A DNA stretch of 64,000 nt from Paracoccus alkenifer (GTDB lineage Bacteria > Pseudomonadota > Alphaproteobacteria > Rhodobacterales > Rhodobacteraceae), in contig NZ_FNXG01000003.1 in the NCBI RefSeq assembly GCF_900108405.1, forward strand, positions 374,082 to 438,081. The letters run 5' to 3'. Below are positions 28,013-39,063 of this stretch, in pieces. Under the pieces are notes generated by a model. The model worked only from the letters and a program-made list of their open reading frames with translations, had not been told where the DNA came from and searched no databases. Each line of letters begins with the position of its first letter. The first letter of the stretch is position 1. Made by a program: the position numbers and the translations under genes.

Positions 28013-29959
28013 ATGACAGCAAGCATCGCACGCCACGGGGACATCGCCACCGTCACCATCGACAACCCGCCGGTGAACGCGCTGGGGCAGGCTTTGCGTC
28101 AGGCGTTGTGGGATGCGGTGGCCGCGCTGGACGCCGACCCCGCCGTGCGCGCGGTGGTGTTGCTGTGCGCGGGACGCACCTTCATCGCCGGGGCGGATGT
28201 CAGCGAATTCGGCAAGCCGCCGGTAGAGCCGCATCTGCCCGAGCTGGTCGACCGGATCGAGGCTGCGGCAAAGCCGTGGATTGCCGCGATCCACGGCTCG
28301 GCCCTGGGCGGCGGCTTTGAAATCGCCATGGGCTGCCGCTTTCGCGTGGCGGATCAGGCGGCCTCGGTCGGGCTGCCCGAGGTGAACCTGGGCATCGTTC
28401 CCGGCGCCTCGGGCACGGTGCGCACCCCGCGGCTGGCCGGGGTTGCGGCGGCGGTCGAGCTGGTAACGACGGGCCGTCCGGTAAAGGCCGCGCGGGCGCG
28501 GGCCATGGGCCTGATCGACGCCGTGGTCAGCGGCGATCTGCGGGCCGAGGCGCTGGCCTTTGCCCGTCAGGCGCTGGCCCGGCCGCTGCCGCCGCCGGTG
28601 TCGCAGCGCGCGATCGCCCCGGTGGACGCGGCTTTCTGGGCCGAACAGGAAGCCGCTGTCGCCCGGCGTTCAAAGGGCGCGGCCGCCCCCCTGCGCGCGC
28701 TGGCCTGCCTGAAAATGGCCGCCGAGGCATCTTTCGCCGAGGCGCTGGCACATGAGCGGGCGACTTTTCTAGAGCTGCGCGGCTCGGAACAGGCGGCAGC
28801 GCTGCGGCATGTCTTTTTTGCCGAGCGCGCGGCCCTCAGGCCCGCCCATCTCAAGGATGCCGCTGCGCTGCCGTTGCATCGCGCGGGCGTGGTCGGGGGC
28901 GGGACCATGGGCGCGGGCATCGCCGCCGCCCTGCGCGACGCGGGCCTGCCCGTGGTGTTGATCGAACGCGACGCCGAGGCGGTGGCGCGTGGCCTTGCCA
29001 ACCTGCAAGCGATCCTTGACGGCGGGGTCAAACGCGGCAAGCTGACCGAGGATCAGGCCGCGGCGCGGATGGCGGGGGTCACGGCCACGACCGATTACGC
29101 CGCGCTGGCCGACACCGATCTGGTGATCGAGGCGGTTTTCGAGGAAATCGGCGTGAAACGCGCGGTCTTTGCCGAGCTGGGCCGGACCTGCCGCCCCGAC
29201 GCGGTGCTGGCGACGAACACCTCTTACCTTGACCCGCGGCTGATCGCCGAGGGGCTGCCGAACCCCGGCCGCTTTATCGGGCTGCATTTCTTCAGCCCGG
29301 CCAATGTGATGAAACTGCTGGAAATCATCCCCACCCCCGACACCACCCCGGAAACGCTGGCGACGGGGTTCGCCCTTGGCCGCATCCTGGGCAAGATCCC
29401 GGTGCAGGCCGGCATCTGCGAAGGTTTCATCGGCAACCGCATCCTGAAACGCTATCGCGCCGCCGCCGAGGCACTGGTCCGCCAAGGCGTCGCCATCGCC
29501 GAGATCGACGCGGCGGCGCGCGAATACGGCTTTGCCATGGGACCGTTCGAGGCGCAGGATCTGGGCGGGCTGGATATTGCATTCCTGCAACGCGAAGGCG
29601 CGCGGGCCGCGGGTCGGCAGCTGCCGGAAACGCTGGGCGATATTCTGGTGCGGGCGGGCCGCAAGGGGCAAAAGACCGGCGGCGGCTGGTATGACTATGC
29701 CCCGGGCGAACGCCGGCCGCAGCCCTCTAGCATGGTCGCAAGGCTGCTGGCCGGTCATGTCCAGGCCGCCGCGCCGATGGATCGCGCGGCCATCGCCAGC
29801 CAGCTGGTGGGCGAAATGGCGGCCGAGGGCGACGCGATCCTGAATCAGGGCATCGCCCGTCAGGGTTCTGACATCGACCTTGTGAAAATCCACGGCTACG
29901 GCTTTCCACGCTGGCGCGGCGGTCCCATGTTCGCCACCCGCAAACGCCCGGCCCCGTAA
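28013..29959 (+). CDS. Bifunctional enoyl-CoA hydratase/3-hydroxyacyl-CoA dehydrogenase (fused PaaF-PaaH function), C-terminus short
   Basis: 648-residue FadB-like fusion. Residues about 1-190 are a crotonase domain (GRTFIAGADVSEFG, IHGSALGGGFEIAMG). From about 290 a Rossmann domain (GVVGGGTMGAGIAAALRDAG) begins the 3-hydroxyacyl-CoA dehydrogenase, followed by two dehydrogenase C-terminal domains (NRILKRYRAAAEALVRQG). It would hydrate 2,3-dehydroadipyl-CoA and oxidise 3-hydroxyadipyl-CoA, the steps of separate PaaF and PaaH, which are not seen elsewhere in the cluster. The protein stops soon after PRWRGGPMF; family members usually continue some tens of residues, so the end looks truncated or frameshifted. 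A strong terminator follows. Confidence 0.88.
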   Translation: MTASIARHGDIATVTIDNPPVNALGQALRQALWDAVAALDADPAVRAVVLLCAGRTFIAGADVSEFGKPPVEPHLPELVDRIEAAAKPWIAAIHGSALGGGFEIAMGCRFRVADQAASVGLPEVNLGIVPGASGTVRTPRLAGVAAAVELVTTGRPVKAARARAMGLIDAVVSGDLRAEALAFARQALARPLPPPVSQRAIAPVDAAFWAEQEAAVARRSKGAAAPLRALACLKMAAEASFAEALAHERATFLELRGSEQAAALRHVFFAERAALRPAHLKDAAALPLHRAGVVGGGTMGAGIAAALRDAGLPVVLIERDAEAVARGLANLQAILDGGVKRGKLTEDQAAARMAGVTATTDYAALADTDLVIEAVFEEIGVKRAVFAELGRTCRPDAVLATNTSYLDPRLIAEGLPNPGRFIGLHFFSPANVMKLLEIIPTPDTTPETLATGFALGRILGKIPVQAGICEGFIGNRILKRYRAAAEALVRQGVAIAEIDAAAREYGFAMGPFEAQDLGGLDIAFLQREGARAAGRQLPETLGDILVRAGRKGQKTGGGWYDYAPGERRPQPSSMVARLLAGHVQAAAPMDRAAIASQLVGEMAAEGDAILNQGIARQGSDIDLVKIHGYGFPRWRGGPMFATRKRPAP

Positions 29960-29985
29960 CGCATAGGGCAAGGCGCAGGCTTTGG

Positions 29986-30019
29986 GGCGGGCGGCGGGAA
30001 CACCTGCCGCCCGCCTTTT
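29986..30019 (+). terminator. Rho-independent terminator of the paaN-liv-paaFH operon
   Basis: Perfect 10-base stem GGCGGGCGGC (29986-29995) / GCCGCCCGCC (30006-30015) with a 10-base loop, followed by TTTT. It starts 27 bases after the plus-strand operon's last stop. Confidence 0.8.
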
Positions 30020-30134
30020 GACTGCCCCCTGCCCCCCTGCCCGCCTGCCGCCGGATTAGCCCGGACCGTGGACACCACCGCGACGGCCGCCGCGCAGCTC
30101 GCCCATCCTTTCGGAAAACCTCTGCCACGGACTG

Positions 30135-30169
30135 AACCGGGGCAGGCGCGTTACGCTTGCCCCGGGGTT
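30135..30169 (-). terminator. Inverted repeat downstream of paaZ
   Basis: CCGGGGCA (30137-30144) and TGCCCCGG (30158-30165), flanked by AA and TT, form an 8-base stem with a 13-base loop 24 bases beyond the paaZ stop. Only a short U stretch follows on the minus strand, so termination strength is uncertain. It lies in the 233-base convergent gap; no gene is seen there. Confidence 0.45.
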
Positions 30170-30192
30170 CATTCATGCAGGCCCGTTGGACG

Positions 30193-32256
30193 TCAGGCCG
30201 CCGCCGGCCACTGTTTGGCGACCATGGTCAGCACGTCGTATTGCGCCACCACCGCGCCGTTCTGGTTGGTGACCTGACAATCCCAGCGGACCTCGCCATG
30301 GTCGGCATTGGCGCGCGGGTTGATCTCTTTGCAGGTCAGCCGCACCTGCAAGCTGTCGCCGAAATAGACCGGGGTAAGAAAGCGCAGATTATCCACCCCG
30401 TAGTTGGCCAGCACCGGGCCGGGGTTCGGCTCGACGAACAGGCCGGCGGCGAACGAGGCGACCAGATAGCCATGCGCCACCCGGTCGTCGAAGAACGGAT
30501 TCGCCTTGGCCGCCGCTTCGTCCATATGGGCGTAGAACGTGTCGCCGGTGAAATGTGCGAAATGCTCGACATCTTCCAGCGTCACCTTGCGCGCGGCGGT
30601 GATCAGCTGGTCGCCGATCGTCAACTCGGCCAGGGATTTGCGGAAGGGGTGGACGCCGTGCTGAACCTCTGCCCCCTCGATCCAGCGGCCGGTGACCGCC
30701 GACAGCAGCCGCGGCGCGCCCTGGACGGCGGTGCGCTGCATGAAATGCTTGACGCCGCGGATGCCGCCCATCTCTTCGCCGCCGCCCGCGCGTCCGGGGC
30801 CGCCGTGGATCAGCCCGGCCAGCGGCGAGCCGTGGCCGGTCGAGGTTTTCGCCGTCAGCCGGTTGCCGATCAGCACCCGGCCGTGCCAGGGCGCGGCGCC
30901 CAGCACCACCTGTTCGGCCACCGCCTTGTCGTCGGTAAAGACCGAGGCCACCAGCGACCCCTTGCCCATGCGGGCCAGCTCCACCGCCTCGGCCAGGCTG
31001 TCATAGGGAAGCAGCGTGGAAACCGGGCCGAACGCCTCGACCTCATGCACCGCATCCGCCGCAAAGGGCTTGTCCGCGTAAAGCAGCACCGGGTTCAGGA
31101 ACGCGCCCGCCGCGCCGTCGCCCGAGCTGACGCGCACCTCGTCGGGGTTGCCGGCGACGATCTCGGCCACGGTTTGCAGGTCGCGGATCCGCTCGCGCAC
31201 TTCTTGGCGCTGGTCCAGCGACGCAAGCGGCCCCATCCGGGTGCCCTCGGCCGCGGGCAGGCCCAGCGCGGTGTTGCCCAGCCGGTCGCGCAGCGCCTCG
31301 ACCAGGGCCTGAACCTGCGCGCGGGGGGCGATGATGCGACGGATGGCGGTGCATTTCTGCCCGGCCTTGCTGGTCATCTCGCGCGCGACTTCCTTGACGA
31401 ACAGGTCGAACTCGGGCGTTCCCGCCACCGCGTCGGAACCAAGGATCGAGGCGTTCAGGCTGTCGGCCTCCATGGTGAAGCGGGTCGAATTCGTGACGAT
31501 GGCCGGGTGCGATTTCAGCTTGCGCCCGACCCCGGCCGACCCCGTAAAGGTGACCGCGTCCTGCCCGGTCACATGGTCCAGAAGATCGCCGACCGATCCG
31601 CAGATCAGTTGCAACGCGCCCTCGGGCAGGATGCCCGTCTCGATGATGCGGCGCACCACCAGCTCCGTCAGATAGGCGGTCTGGCTGGCGGGCTTGACCA
31701 CGCAGGGCACGCCGGCCAGCAGGGTGGGGGCGATCTTTTCCAGCATCCCCCACACCGGAAAGTTGAAGGCGTTGATATGCACCGCCACCCCGTGCAGCGG
31801 CGTAAGAATATGCTGGGCAAGAAAGCTGCCGTCCTGCGACAGCACCTCGATGTCGCCTTCGGTCAGGACGCGGGTGTTGGGCAGTTCCCGCCGCCCCTTC
31901 GACGCAAAGGTCAGCATGGTGCCGATGCCGCCTTCGATGTCCACCCAGCCGTCGGCGCGGGTGGCGCCGGTGCGAAAGCTTTCGGTGTAGAATTCTTCCT
32001 TCCGGGCCATCAGCGCCAGGCCCAGCGCCTTGAGCATTCCGGCGCGGTCGTGGAACGACATGTCCCGCAGCTTTGGCCCGGCCACCTTGCGGCCATGTTC
32101 CAATATATCGGCAAAATCGAGGCCAGAGGAATCGATAAAGGCCACCGGTGCGCCAGTCGCCGCATCCAGCAAGGCGGGGCCTTCGTTCTGGCCGGGCGTC
32201 CACGCACCGCAGACATAGCTTTCAAGACGGCGCGGAGTGCGGACCGGGGCGTTCAT
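30193..32256 (-). CDS. paaZ: Oxepin-CoA hydrolase / 3-oxo-5,6-dehydrosuberyl-CoA semialdehyde dehydrogenase PaaZ
   Basis: 687-residue two-domain PaaZ. Residues about 1-520 are an aldehyde dehydrogenase (TMEADSLNAS with the general base, SKAGQKCTAIRRI with the catalytic cysteine). From about 535 there is a MaoC-like (R)-hydratase domain (KVTLEDVEHFAHFTGDTFYAHMDE) that opens oxepin-CoA. The product, after both steps, is 3-oxo-5,6-dehydrosuberyl-CoA. The ATG at 32256 has GAGGA at better spacing than the one six bases upstream. Length matches E. coli PaaZ (681). It is last in the paaJ-paaABCDE operon. Confidence 0.96.
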   Translation of the reverse strand: MNAPVRTPRRLESYVCGAWTPGQNEGPALLDAATGAPVAFIDSSGLDFADILEHGRKVAGPKLRDMSFHDRAGMLKALGLALMARKEEFYTESFRTGATRADGWVDIEGGIGTMLTFASKGRRELPNTRVLTEGDIEVLSQDGSFLAQHILTPLHGVAVHINAFNFPVWGMLEKIAPTLLAGVPCVVKPASQTAYLTELVVRRIIETGILPEGALQLICGSVGDLLDHVTGQDAVTFTGSAGVGRKLKSHPAIVTNSTRFTMEADSLNASILGSDAVAGTPEFDLFVKEVAREMTSKAGQKCTAIRRIIAPRAQVQALVEALRDRLGNTALGLPAAEGTRMGPLASLDQRQEVRERIRDLQTVAEIVAGNPDEVRVSSGDGAAGAFLNPVLLYADKPFAADAVHEVEAFGPVSTLLPYDSLAEAVELARMGKGSLVASVFTDDKAVAEQVVLGAAPWHGRVLIGNRLTAKTSTGHGSPLAGLIHGGPGRAGGGEEMGGIRGVKHFMQRTAVQGAPRLLSAVTGRWIEGAEVQHGVHPFRKSLAELTIGDQLITAARKVTLEDVEHFAHFTGDTFYAHMDEAAAKANPFFDDRVAHGYLVASFAAGLFVEPNPGPVLANYGVDNLRFLTPVYFGDSLQVRLTCKEINPRANADHGEVRWDCQVTNQNGAVVAQYDVLTMVAKQWPAAA

Positions 32257-32313
32257 GGGCATTTCCTCAAATTCGTTCAGATTGACGGCGCGGGCCGGCG
32301 CCCGCGCCATGGG

Positions 32314-33063
<750 letters not shown>

Positions 33064-33070
33064 CGCGTCC

Positions 33071-34147
33071 TCACTCGTCATAGGTCACGACCACGCGGTC
33101 GCTGATCGGGGTCGCCTGGCAGGACAGCACATAGCCCGCCCGCACCTCGTAATCCTCAAGCGCGTGGTTGACGGCCATCTCGACCTCGCCCTCCAGCACC
33201 TTGCAGCGGCAGGTGGAACAGACCCCGGCCTTGCAGGAATAGGGCGCGTCCATCTGCGCGGCGATGGCGGCCTCGAGGATCGTCTGGCCGTCGCGGGGCA
33301 TCTCGAAGCTGCGGGTGGCGCCGTCCAGCGTCACCGTCGCCTGCACGCCCGCGCCGGTCGCCACGGCCGCTTTCGACACCGCTTTCGCCCTTGCCCGGCC
33401 CGGCTGGCCGCTGGCGAACAGCTCGAACTTGATCTGCGCGTCGGACAGGCCGTGGTCGCGCAAGCTGCCGGCGATGGCCAGCATCATCGGTTCCGGCCCG
33501 CAGATAAAGGCGGTGTCGATCCCTTTCGGATCCAGCCAGTGCTGGAACAGCCCCTTCATCTTTTCCGCGTCGATCCGGCCGGTGAACAGGTCGATCTCTT
33601 GCCCTTCCTGCTCAAGCACATGGATGACCGAGAAGCGGCCCAGAAAATAATTCTTCAGATCCTCAAGTTCCTCGCGGAACATGATGCTGCTGATGGTGCG
33701 GTTGGCGTAGACCAGCGTAAATCGCGACCTGGGCTCGTCCTCGAGCACGGTCTTGATGATCGACAAAAGCGGCGTGATCCCCGACCCGCCGGCGAATCCC
33801 AGATACTGCCTGCTGGCGTCGGGCTGGATGGGGGTAAAGAACTTGCCCATCGGCGGCATCGCCTCGATCTCGTCGCCGGGGGCAAGGTTCTCGTTCGCCC
33901 AGGTCGAGAACGCCCCGCCATCGACGCGCTTGATGCCGACCTTCAGGCAGCCCTCGCCGCGCCCGGCACAGATCGAATAGCTGCGGCGCAATTCTTCGCC
34001 GTCGAACAGGCGGCGAAAGGTCAGATATTGCCCCTGGGTAAAATCGAAAAGCGCCCGGTCCTCGTCGCGCGGCGCCAGTGTCACCACCACGGCGTCCCGC
34101 GTCTCACGGCGCACATCTGTGACTTTCAGCGGATGGAAGCGTGCCAT
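33071..34147 (-). CDS. paaE: Phenylacetyl-CoA epoxidase reductase PaaE
   Basis: 358-residue reductase. It has an N-terminal FAD/ferredoxin-NADP reductase domain (QGQYLTFRR, RRSYSICAG, GFAGGSGITPLLSIIK, CGPEPMML) and a C-terminal plant-type 2Fe-2S domain with CKAGVCSTCRCKV near residue 305 and one further Cys in VLSCQA. It passes NADPH electrons to the PaaABC oxygenase. It follows paaD after 28 bases and nearly abuts the extra PaaA-like gene. Confidence 0.96.
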   Translation of the reverse strand: MARFHPLKVTDVRRETRDAVVVTLAPRDEDRALFDFTQGQYLTFRRLFDGEELRRSYSICAGRGEGCLKVGIKRVDGGAFSTWANENLAPGDEIEAMPPMGKFFTPIQPDASRQYLGFAGGSGITPLLSIIKTVLEDEPRSRFTLVYANRTISSIMFREELEDLKNYFLGRFSVIHVLEQEGQEIDLFTGRIDAEKMKGLFQHWLDPKGIDTAFICGPEPMMLAIAGSLRDHGLSDAQIKFELFASGQPGRARAKAVSKAAVATGAGVQATVTLDGATRSFEMPRDGQTILEAAIAAQMDAPYSCKAGVCSTCRCKVLEGEVEMAVNHALEDYEVRAGYVLSCQATPISDRVVVTYDE

Positions 34148-34175
34148 TTGGGTCGTTCCTCGTGAAACGGCATCC

Positions 34176-34700
34176 TCAGATGCACTTGAAATAGTCGAAG
34201 GGTTCCAGACAGTCCTTGCAGCGATAGCTCGCCTTGCACGGGGTCGAGCCGAACTGGCTGATCTTTTCCGTGGCGGTCGAGTTGCAGCGCGGGCAGGCGA
34301 TCACCAGGTTCGATCCACCCGCGAGCCGCGAGATCCGTCCCAGCAGCCGCCCGTCGGCCGCGGTGCCGTCGACGGGCGGGGCGATGCCATAGGCGCGCAG
34401 CTTCTCGCGGCCCTCGCTGGTCAGCCAGTCGGTTGTCCAGGGCGGCGACAGGCGGCGGTCCAGCCGCAGCTTTTCCACCCCCCGCGCGCGCAGGGCGGTT
34501 TCAATGTCCAGGTTGATGATCGTGGTCGCCGGACAGCCCGAGTAGGTCGGCGTGACGGTGACGACCAGCGTGTCGTCCTGCCATTCCACGTCGCGCACGA
34601 TCCCCAGGTCGGTGAGCGAGATCACCGGAATCTCGGGGTCGGGCACCTCGGACAACCAGCGCCACACCTGATCCACGTCGGGTTTGGCCGTGCTGTTCAT
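34176..34700 (-). CDS. paaD: Phenylacetyl-CoA epoxidase accessory protein PaaD
   Basis: 174-residue protein with an N-terminal MIP18/DUF59 domain (VPDPEIPVISLTDLGIVRDV, PTYSGCPATTIIN) and a C-terminal zinc-ribbon-like CPRC...CKASYRCKDC segment. PaaD-type proteins are thought to aid iron-sulfur or di-iron assembly of the epoxidase. The ATG at 34700 lies four bases after the paaC stop. Confidence 0.94.
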   Translation of the reverse strand: MNSTAKPDVDQVWRWLSEVPDPEIPVISLTDLGIVRDVEWQDDTLVVTVTPTYSGCPATTIINLDIETALRARGVEKLRLDRRLSPPWTTDWLTSEGREKLRAYGIAPPVDGTAADGRLLGRISRLAGGSNLVIACPRCNSTATEKISQFGSTPCKASYRCKDCLEPFDYFKCI

Positions 34701-34704
34701 CGCG

Positions 34705-35481
34705 CTACCAGGTCGCGCCGGGATAGGCGCGTTGCAGGAACTGCATTTCGGCAAGAATATAGCCAAGGTATTCGGAATGAACGCCTTTCTTGCCGCCCTT
34801 GTGCTGATAGACCTCGCCCGGCCAGGTCAGCGTCGCCTCGGCCAGAACCGCGCGCACCGTCTGTTCCCACGCGGGTTTCAGGGACGAGGGCAAGGGGCCG
34901 ATCCCCGCCGCCGCCACGGCCCGATCAACGTCGTCGTCCATGAACAGCTCGCCCGTATAGGGAAAGAGCAGCGCCAGCGCCCTTTCCATCCGCTCATGGC
35001 TTTCGGCGGTGCCGTCGCCCAGACGGATCACCAGTTCCGCCGAGCGTTCCAGGTGATAGGCCACTTCTTTTTCCGCCTTGGCCGCGATTTCGGCCACGCG
35101 CGGATCCAAAGAGCTTCGCAGCGCGCGCAGCAGCTCGATATGCCAGGCGTCGAACAGGAACTGCCGCATCAAGGTCTGGCCGAAATCGCCGTTCGGGCGT
35201 TCCACCAGCAGGGCGTTGCGAAAAGCCGCCACGTCGCGCAGATAGGCCATCTGGTCGGCGGTCCGGCCCTTGCCCTCGACCTCGGCGGCAAGGCCCAGCC
35301 ACAGCTGGCACTGGCCGATCAGGTCAAGCGCCTGGTTGGCCAGCGCAATGTCTTCTTCCAGCGCGGGGGAATGCCCGCACCATTCCGAAACCCGATGGCC
35401 AAGGATCAGGGCGCTGTCGCCGATCCGTTGCAGCCAGTCGACAAACGCGGTCCGGTCGACCGTTTCCACCGCCGCCCCCAT
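34705..35481 (-). CDS. paaC: Phenylacetyl-CoA epoxidase structural subunit PaaC
   Basis: 258-residue ferritin-like subunit. SALILGHRVSEWCGHSPALEEDIALANQALDLIGQ and AEKEVAYHLERSAELVIRLGDGTAESHERM are characteristic of PaaC, which partners PaaA and lacks its own catalytic iron. The C-terminus HSEYLGYILAEMQFLQRAYPGATW is the usual PaaC end. Its ATG overlaps the paaB stop (ATGA). Confidence 0.95.
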   Translation of the reverse strand: MGAAVETVDRTAFVDWLQRIGDSALILGHRVSEWCGHSPALEEDIALANQALDLIGQCQLWLGLAAEVEGKGRTADQMAYLRDVAAFRNALLVERPNGDFGQTLMRQFLFDAWHIELLRALRSSLDPRVAEIAAKAEKEVAYHLERSAELVIRLGDGTAESHERMERALALLFPYTGELFMDDDVDRAVAAAGIGPLPSSLKPAWEQTVRAVLAEATLTWPGEVYQHKGGKKGVHSEYLGYILAEMQFLQRAYPGATW

Positions 35482-35765
35482 CACATATGCCCGATTTCTT
35501 CGGGGATGTCGAAGAAGGTGGGGTGGCGATAGACCTTGCTGTTCGACGGCTCGAACAGCGGCCCCTTTTCGCTGGGCGACGAGGCCGTGATGTCGTTCGA
35601 GCGCACCACCCAGATGGAAACACCCTCGTTGCGGCGGGTGTAGACATCCCGTGCGTTGCGGATCGCCATTTCCGCGTCGGGCGCGTGGAGCGATCCGACA
35701 TGGCGGTGGTTCAGGCCGTGCTGGCCGCGGATGAAGATTTCCCAAAGGGGCCATTCGCTGGACAT
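35481..35765 (-). CDS. paaB: Phenylacetyl-CoA epoxidase subunit PaaB
   Basis: 94-residue PaaB. EWPLWEIFIRGQHGLNHRHVGSLHAPDAEMAIRNARDVYTRR covers most of the protein and is family-typical (quoted here as parts of the N-terminal half). PaaB bridges the PaaAC heterotetramers in the epoxidase. GGGAGGAGG precedes the start codon at 35765. It overlaps paaC by one base and follows paaA after 79 bases. Confidence 0.94.
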   Translation of the reverse strand: MSSEWPLWEIFIRGQHGLNHRHVGSLHAPDAEMAIRNARDVYTRRNEGVSIWVVRSNDITASSPSEKGPLFEPSNSKVYRHPTFFDIPEEIGHM

Positions 35766-35844
35766 GTTTTGCCTCCTCCCTCGAAAGCTGGATGTGCGGG
35801 GGCGCGGCGCCCGGCGTTCGCGAACCGGGGCGCGCGCGCGTTGA

Positions 35845-36843
35845 TTACTCGGCGGCGACCACGGCCGCGCGGCGGGCGGCCTCGGCCTTTTCGGCATGTG
35901 CCATCAGCCCCTCGCGGAACCATGCGCCGTCGTCCCAGGCCTTGACCCTTGCGCCAAGGCGTTCGGCGTTGCACGGCCCGTTGCCGGCGATGACCTCGAA
36001 GAATTCCGACCAGTCGGGTTCGCTGAAATCCCAGCCGCCCTTTTCCTCGTTCCAGGCCAGGTTCTCGTCGGGGATGGTCAGGCCCAGATACTGCGCCTGC
36101 GGCACCGTCTGATCGACGAATTTCTGCCGCAGCTCGTCATTGGTGTTGATCTTGATCTTCCAGGCCATCGACTGCGCCGAATGCACCGAATCCTTGTCGG
36201 ACGGCCCGAACATCATCAGCGACGGATACCAGAAGCGGTTGAGCGCATCCTGCGCCATCGCTTTCTGCTCGGGCGTGCCGGCGCACATCTTCATCATGAT
36301 GTCGTAGCCCTGCCGCTGGTGAAAGCTTTCTTCCTTGCAGATGCGGATCATCGCGCGGGAATAGGGGCCGTAGCTGGTGCGTTGCAGCGGCACCTGGTTC
36401 ATGATCGCCGCGCCGTCGACCAGCCAGCCGACCGCGCCCATGTCGGCCCAGTTCAGCGTCGGATAGTTAAAGATCGACGAATATTTCATGTTGCCGCTGT
36501 GCAGCCGTTCCAGCAGCTCGTCGCGGCTGACCCCCAGCGTCTCGGCGGCCGAATAGAGGTAAAGCCCGTGGCCCGCCTCGTCCTGCACCTTGGCCAGCAG
36601 GATCGCCTTGCGTTCAAGCGTGGGGGCGCGGGTGATCCAGTTGCCTTCGGGCAGCTGGCCGACGATTTCTGAATGGGCGTGCTGGCCGATCTGGCGCACC
36701 AGCGTCTTGCGATAGCCCTCGGGCATCCATTCCTTGGGCTCGATCTTTTCGCCGCGGTCGATGCGTTCCTGAAAGGCGATTTCCTCGGGCGACATCTCGT
36801 CGCGCGATTTCGCGCCTTCGGATTTGACAATCTGTGCATACAT
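35845..36843 (-). CDS. paaA: Phenylacetyl-CoA epoxidase catalytic subunit PaaA
   Basis: 332-residue catalytic subunit. Di-iron ligands are visible: Glu in HAHSEIVG, the Glu-x-x-His of [12 protein letters not shown], and the second Glu-x-x-His in [10 protein letters not shown]. It epoxidises the ring of phenylacetyl-CoA using O2 and PaaE electrons. The ATG at 36843 is 17 bases after the paaJ stop. Length matches the family (about 310-335). Confidence 0.97.
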   Translation of the reverse strand: MYAQIVKSEGAKSRDEMSPEEIAFQERIDRGEKIEPKEWMPEGYRKTLVRQIGQHAHSEIVGQLPEGNWITRAPTLERKAILLAKVQDEAGHGLYLYSAAETLGVSRDELLERLHSGNMKYSSIFNYPTLNWADMGAVGWLVDGAAIMNQVPLQRTSYGPYSRAMIRICKEESFHQRQGYDIMMKMCAGTPEQKAMAQDALNRFWYPSLMMFGPSDKDSVHSAQSMAWKIKINTNDELRQKFVDQTVPQAQYLGLTIPDENLAWNEEKGGWDFSEPDWSEFFEVIAGNGPCNAERLGARVKAWDDGAWFREGLMAHAEKAEAARRAAVVAAE

Positions 36844-36860
36844 GGCTGAATCCCCCCGTT

Positions 36861-38066
<1,206 letters not shown>

Positions 38067-38116
38067 CCGATCCCCTTTCATCCAGTTCGCTGACAGACGG
38101 CGATTCTCCCAATTCG

Positions 38117-38161
38117 CCGACCGATTGGTCAACTTATACGTCGCGACGTGTCACATGAAAA
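38117..38161 (-). promoter_or_regulatory. paaJ operon promoter with candidate PaaR operator
   Basis: On the minus strand TTTTCA (38161-38156) and TATAAG (38138-38133) are spaced by 17 bases, a good -35/-10 pair. Immediately after the -10 lies the operator CCGACCGATTGGTCAA (plus-strand 38117-38132), nearly identical to the site at 21700-21715. Binding there would block transcription start. The paaJ ATG is 51 bases further on. Confidence 0.65.
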
Positions 38162-38232
38162 GGGAAAATCCATGATTCGGCGTAATGTTTTGTGATCCGC
38201 GAAAACAATCGTTGTAAATCAAGGCGCTGCCG

Positions 38233-39063
38233 CTAGCCGAGTCCGGCCAGCCGCGCCTCGCTTTCAGGGGTTGTTGCCGGAAGGCGGCCGTCCACCCCCT
38301 CGAACCGGGCGGCGACGTGACGCTCGGCGGCGGGAGAAAGGCGGCGATAGAGCCGGCGGAACAGCGCCCGCGCGGCATGGCCCTGCCAGTCCGACGGCAG
38401 CACCGCCTGCGGCAGGCGCGGGTCGCGCAGCACCACGTTGCGATAAACATCGACCAGCAGCAGCCGCGCCACCAGCGCATCGCCATCCGACAATGCCTCG
38501 CAGCGCAGGCTTTCAAGCGGGGCGAAGCGCGCGATCACCGCCCGGTAACCCGCCTGTAGCGCCGAGAGATCCCAGAACTGCGCCAGTTCCGCGGGGGCGG
38601 CCGGATCGGCGGCGTGAAAGACCAGCGCGCCATCGGGGGGCGGCTGGCCGCGGTCGGGGCGCAGAAAGACCTGCCCCCCCATATGGCCCATGCGCATCTG
38701 GCGCGCCTTTTCGGCGGTCAGGCCGGGAACATGCAGGATCTGCCAGCCCCGAGGGGCAATATCGGGGGCGAAAAGCAGCGCCGCCGCCTGGTCGAACTCG
38801 CGCCGGGCCGAGGCGTCCAGCCGGTAATAGCTGCGCCGCCCCGCCCGCTCGCCCCGCAGGCGCTGCGCCGCGACCAGCCGCGAAACGGCGGTGCGCACCA
38901 GCGATTCATTCAGCCCGACCCGCTCACAGATCCCGATCAGGGTTCCCGTCCACAACACCCCTCCGCGCGGCACCACCACATCACCGTAAACCGTGACGAT
39001 GAACGAGGCCGAATTCAGGCCCAGCCCTTGCAGGAGATATGCGGTCACATCCGTTTTCAGCAT
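38233..39063 (-). CDS. paaX: PaaX-family transcriptional repressor
   Basis: 276-residue PaaX-type regulator. The N-terminal winged helix contains GTLIGICERVGLNESLVRTAVSRLVAAQRLRGERAGRRSYYRL (residues about 40-82). The body carries GWQILHVPG and the C-terminal region SDWQGHAARALFRRLYRRLSPAAERH. PaaX repressors in other bacteria respond to phenylacetyl-CoA. The start at 39063 is chosen because PaaX proteins start just before the helix-turn-helix domain. It is transcribed in the same direction as paaJ, 166 bases upstream, giving this island two unrelated regulators. Confidence 0.87.
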   Translation of the reverse strand: MLKTDVTAYLLQGLGLNSASFIVTVYGDVVVPRGGVLWTGTLIGICERVGLNESLVRTAVSRLVAAQRLRGERAGRRSYYRLDASARREFDQAAALLFAPDIAPRGWQILHVPGLTAEKARQMRMGHMGGQVFLRPDRGQPPPDGALVFHAADPAAPAELAQFWDLSALQAGYRAVIARFAPLESLRCEALSDGDALVARLLLVDVYRNVVLRDPRLPQAVLPSDWQGHAARALFRRLYRRLSPAAERHVAARFEGVDGRLPATTPESEARLAGLG

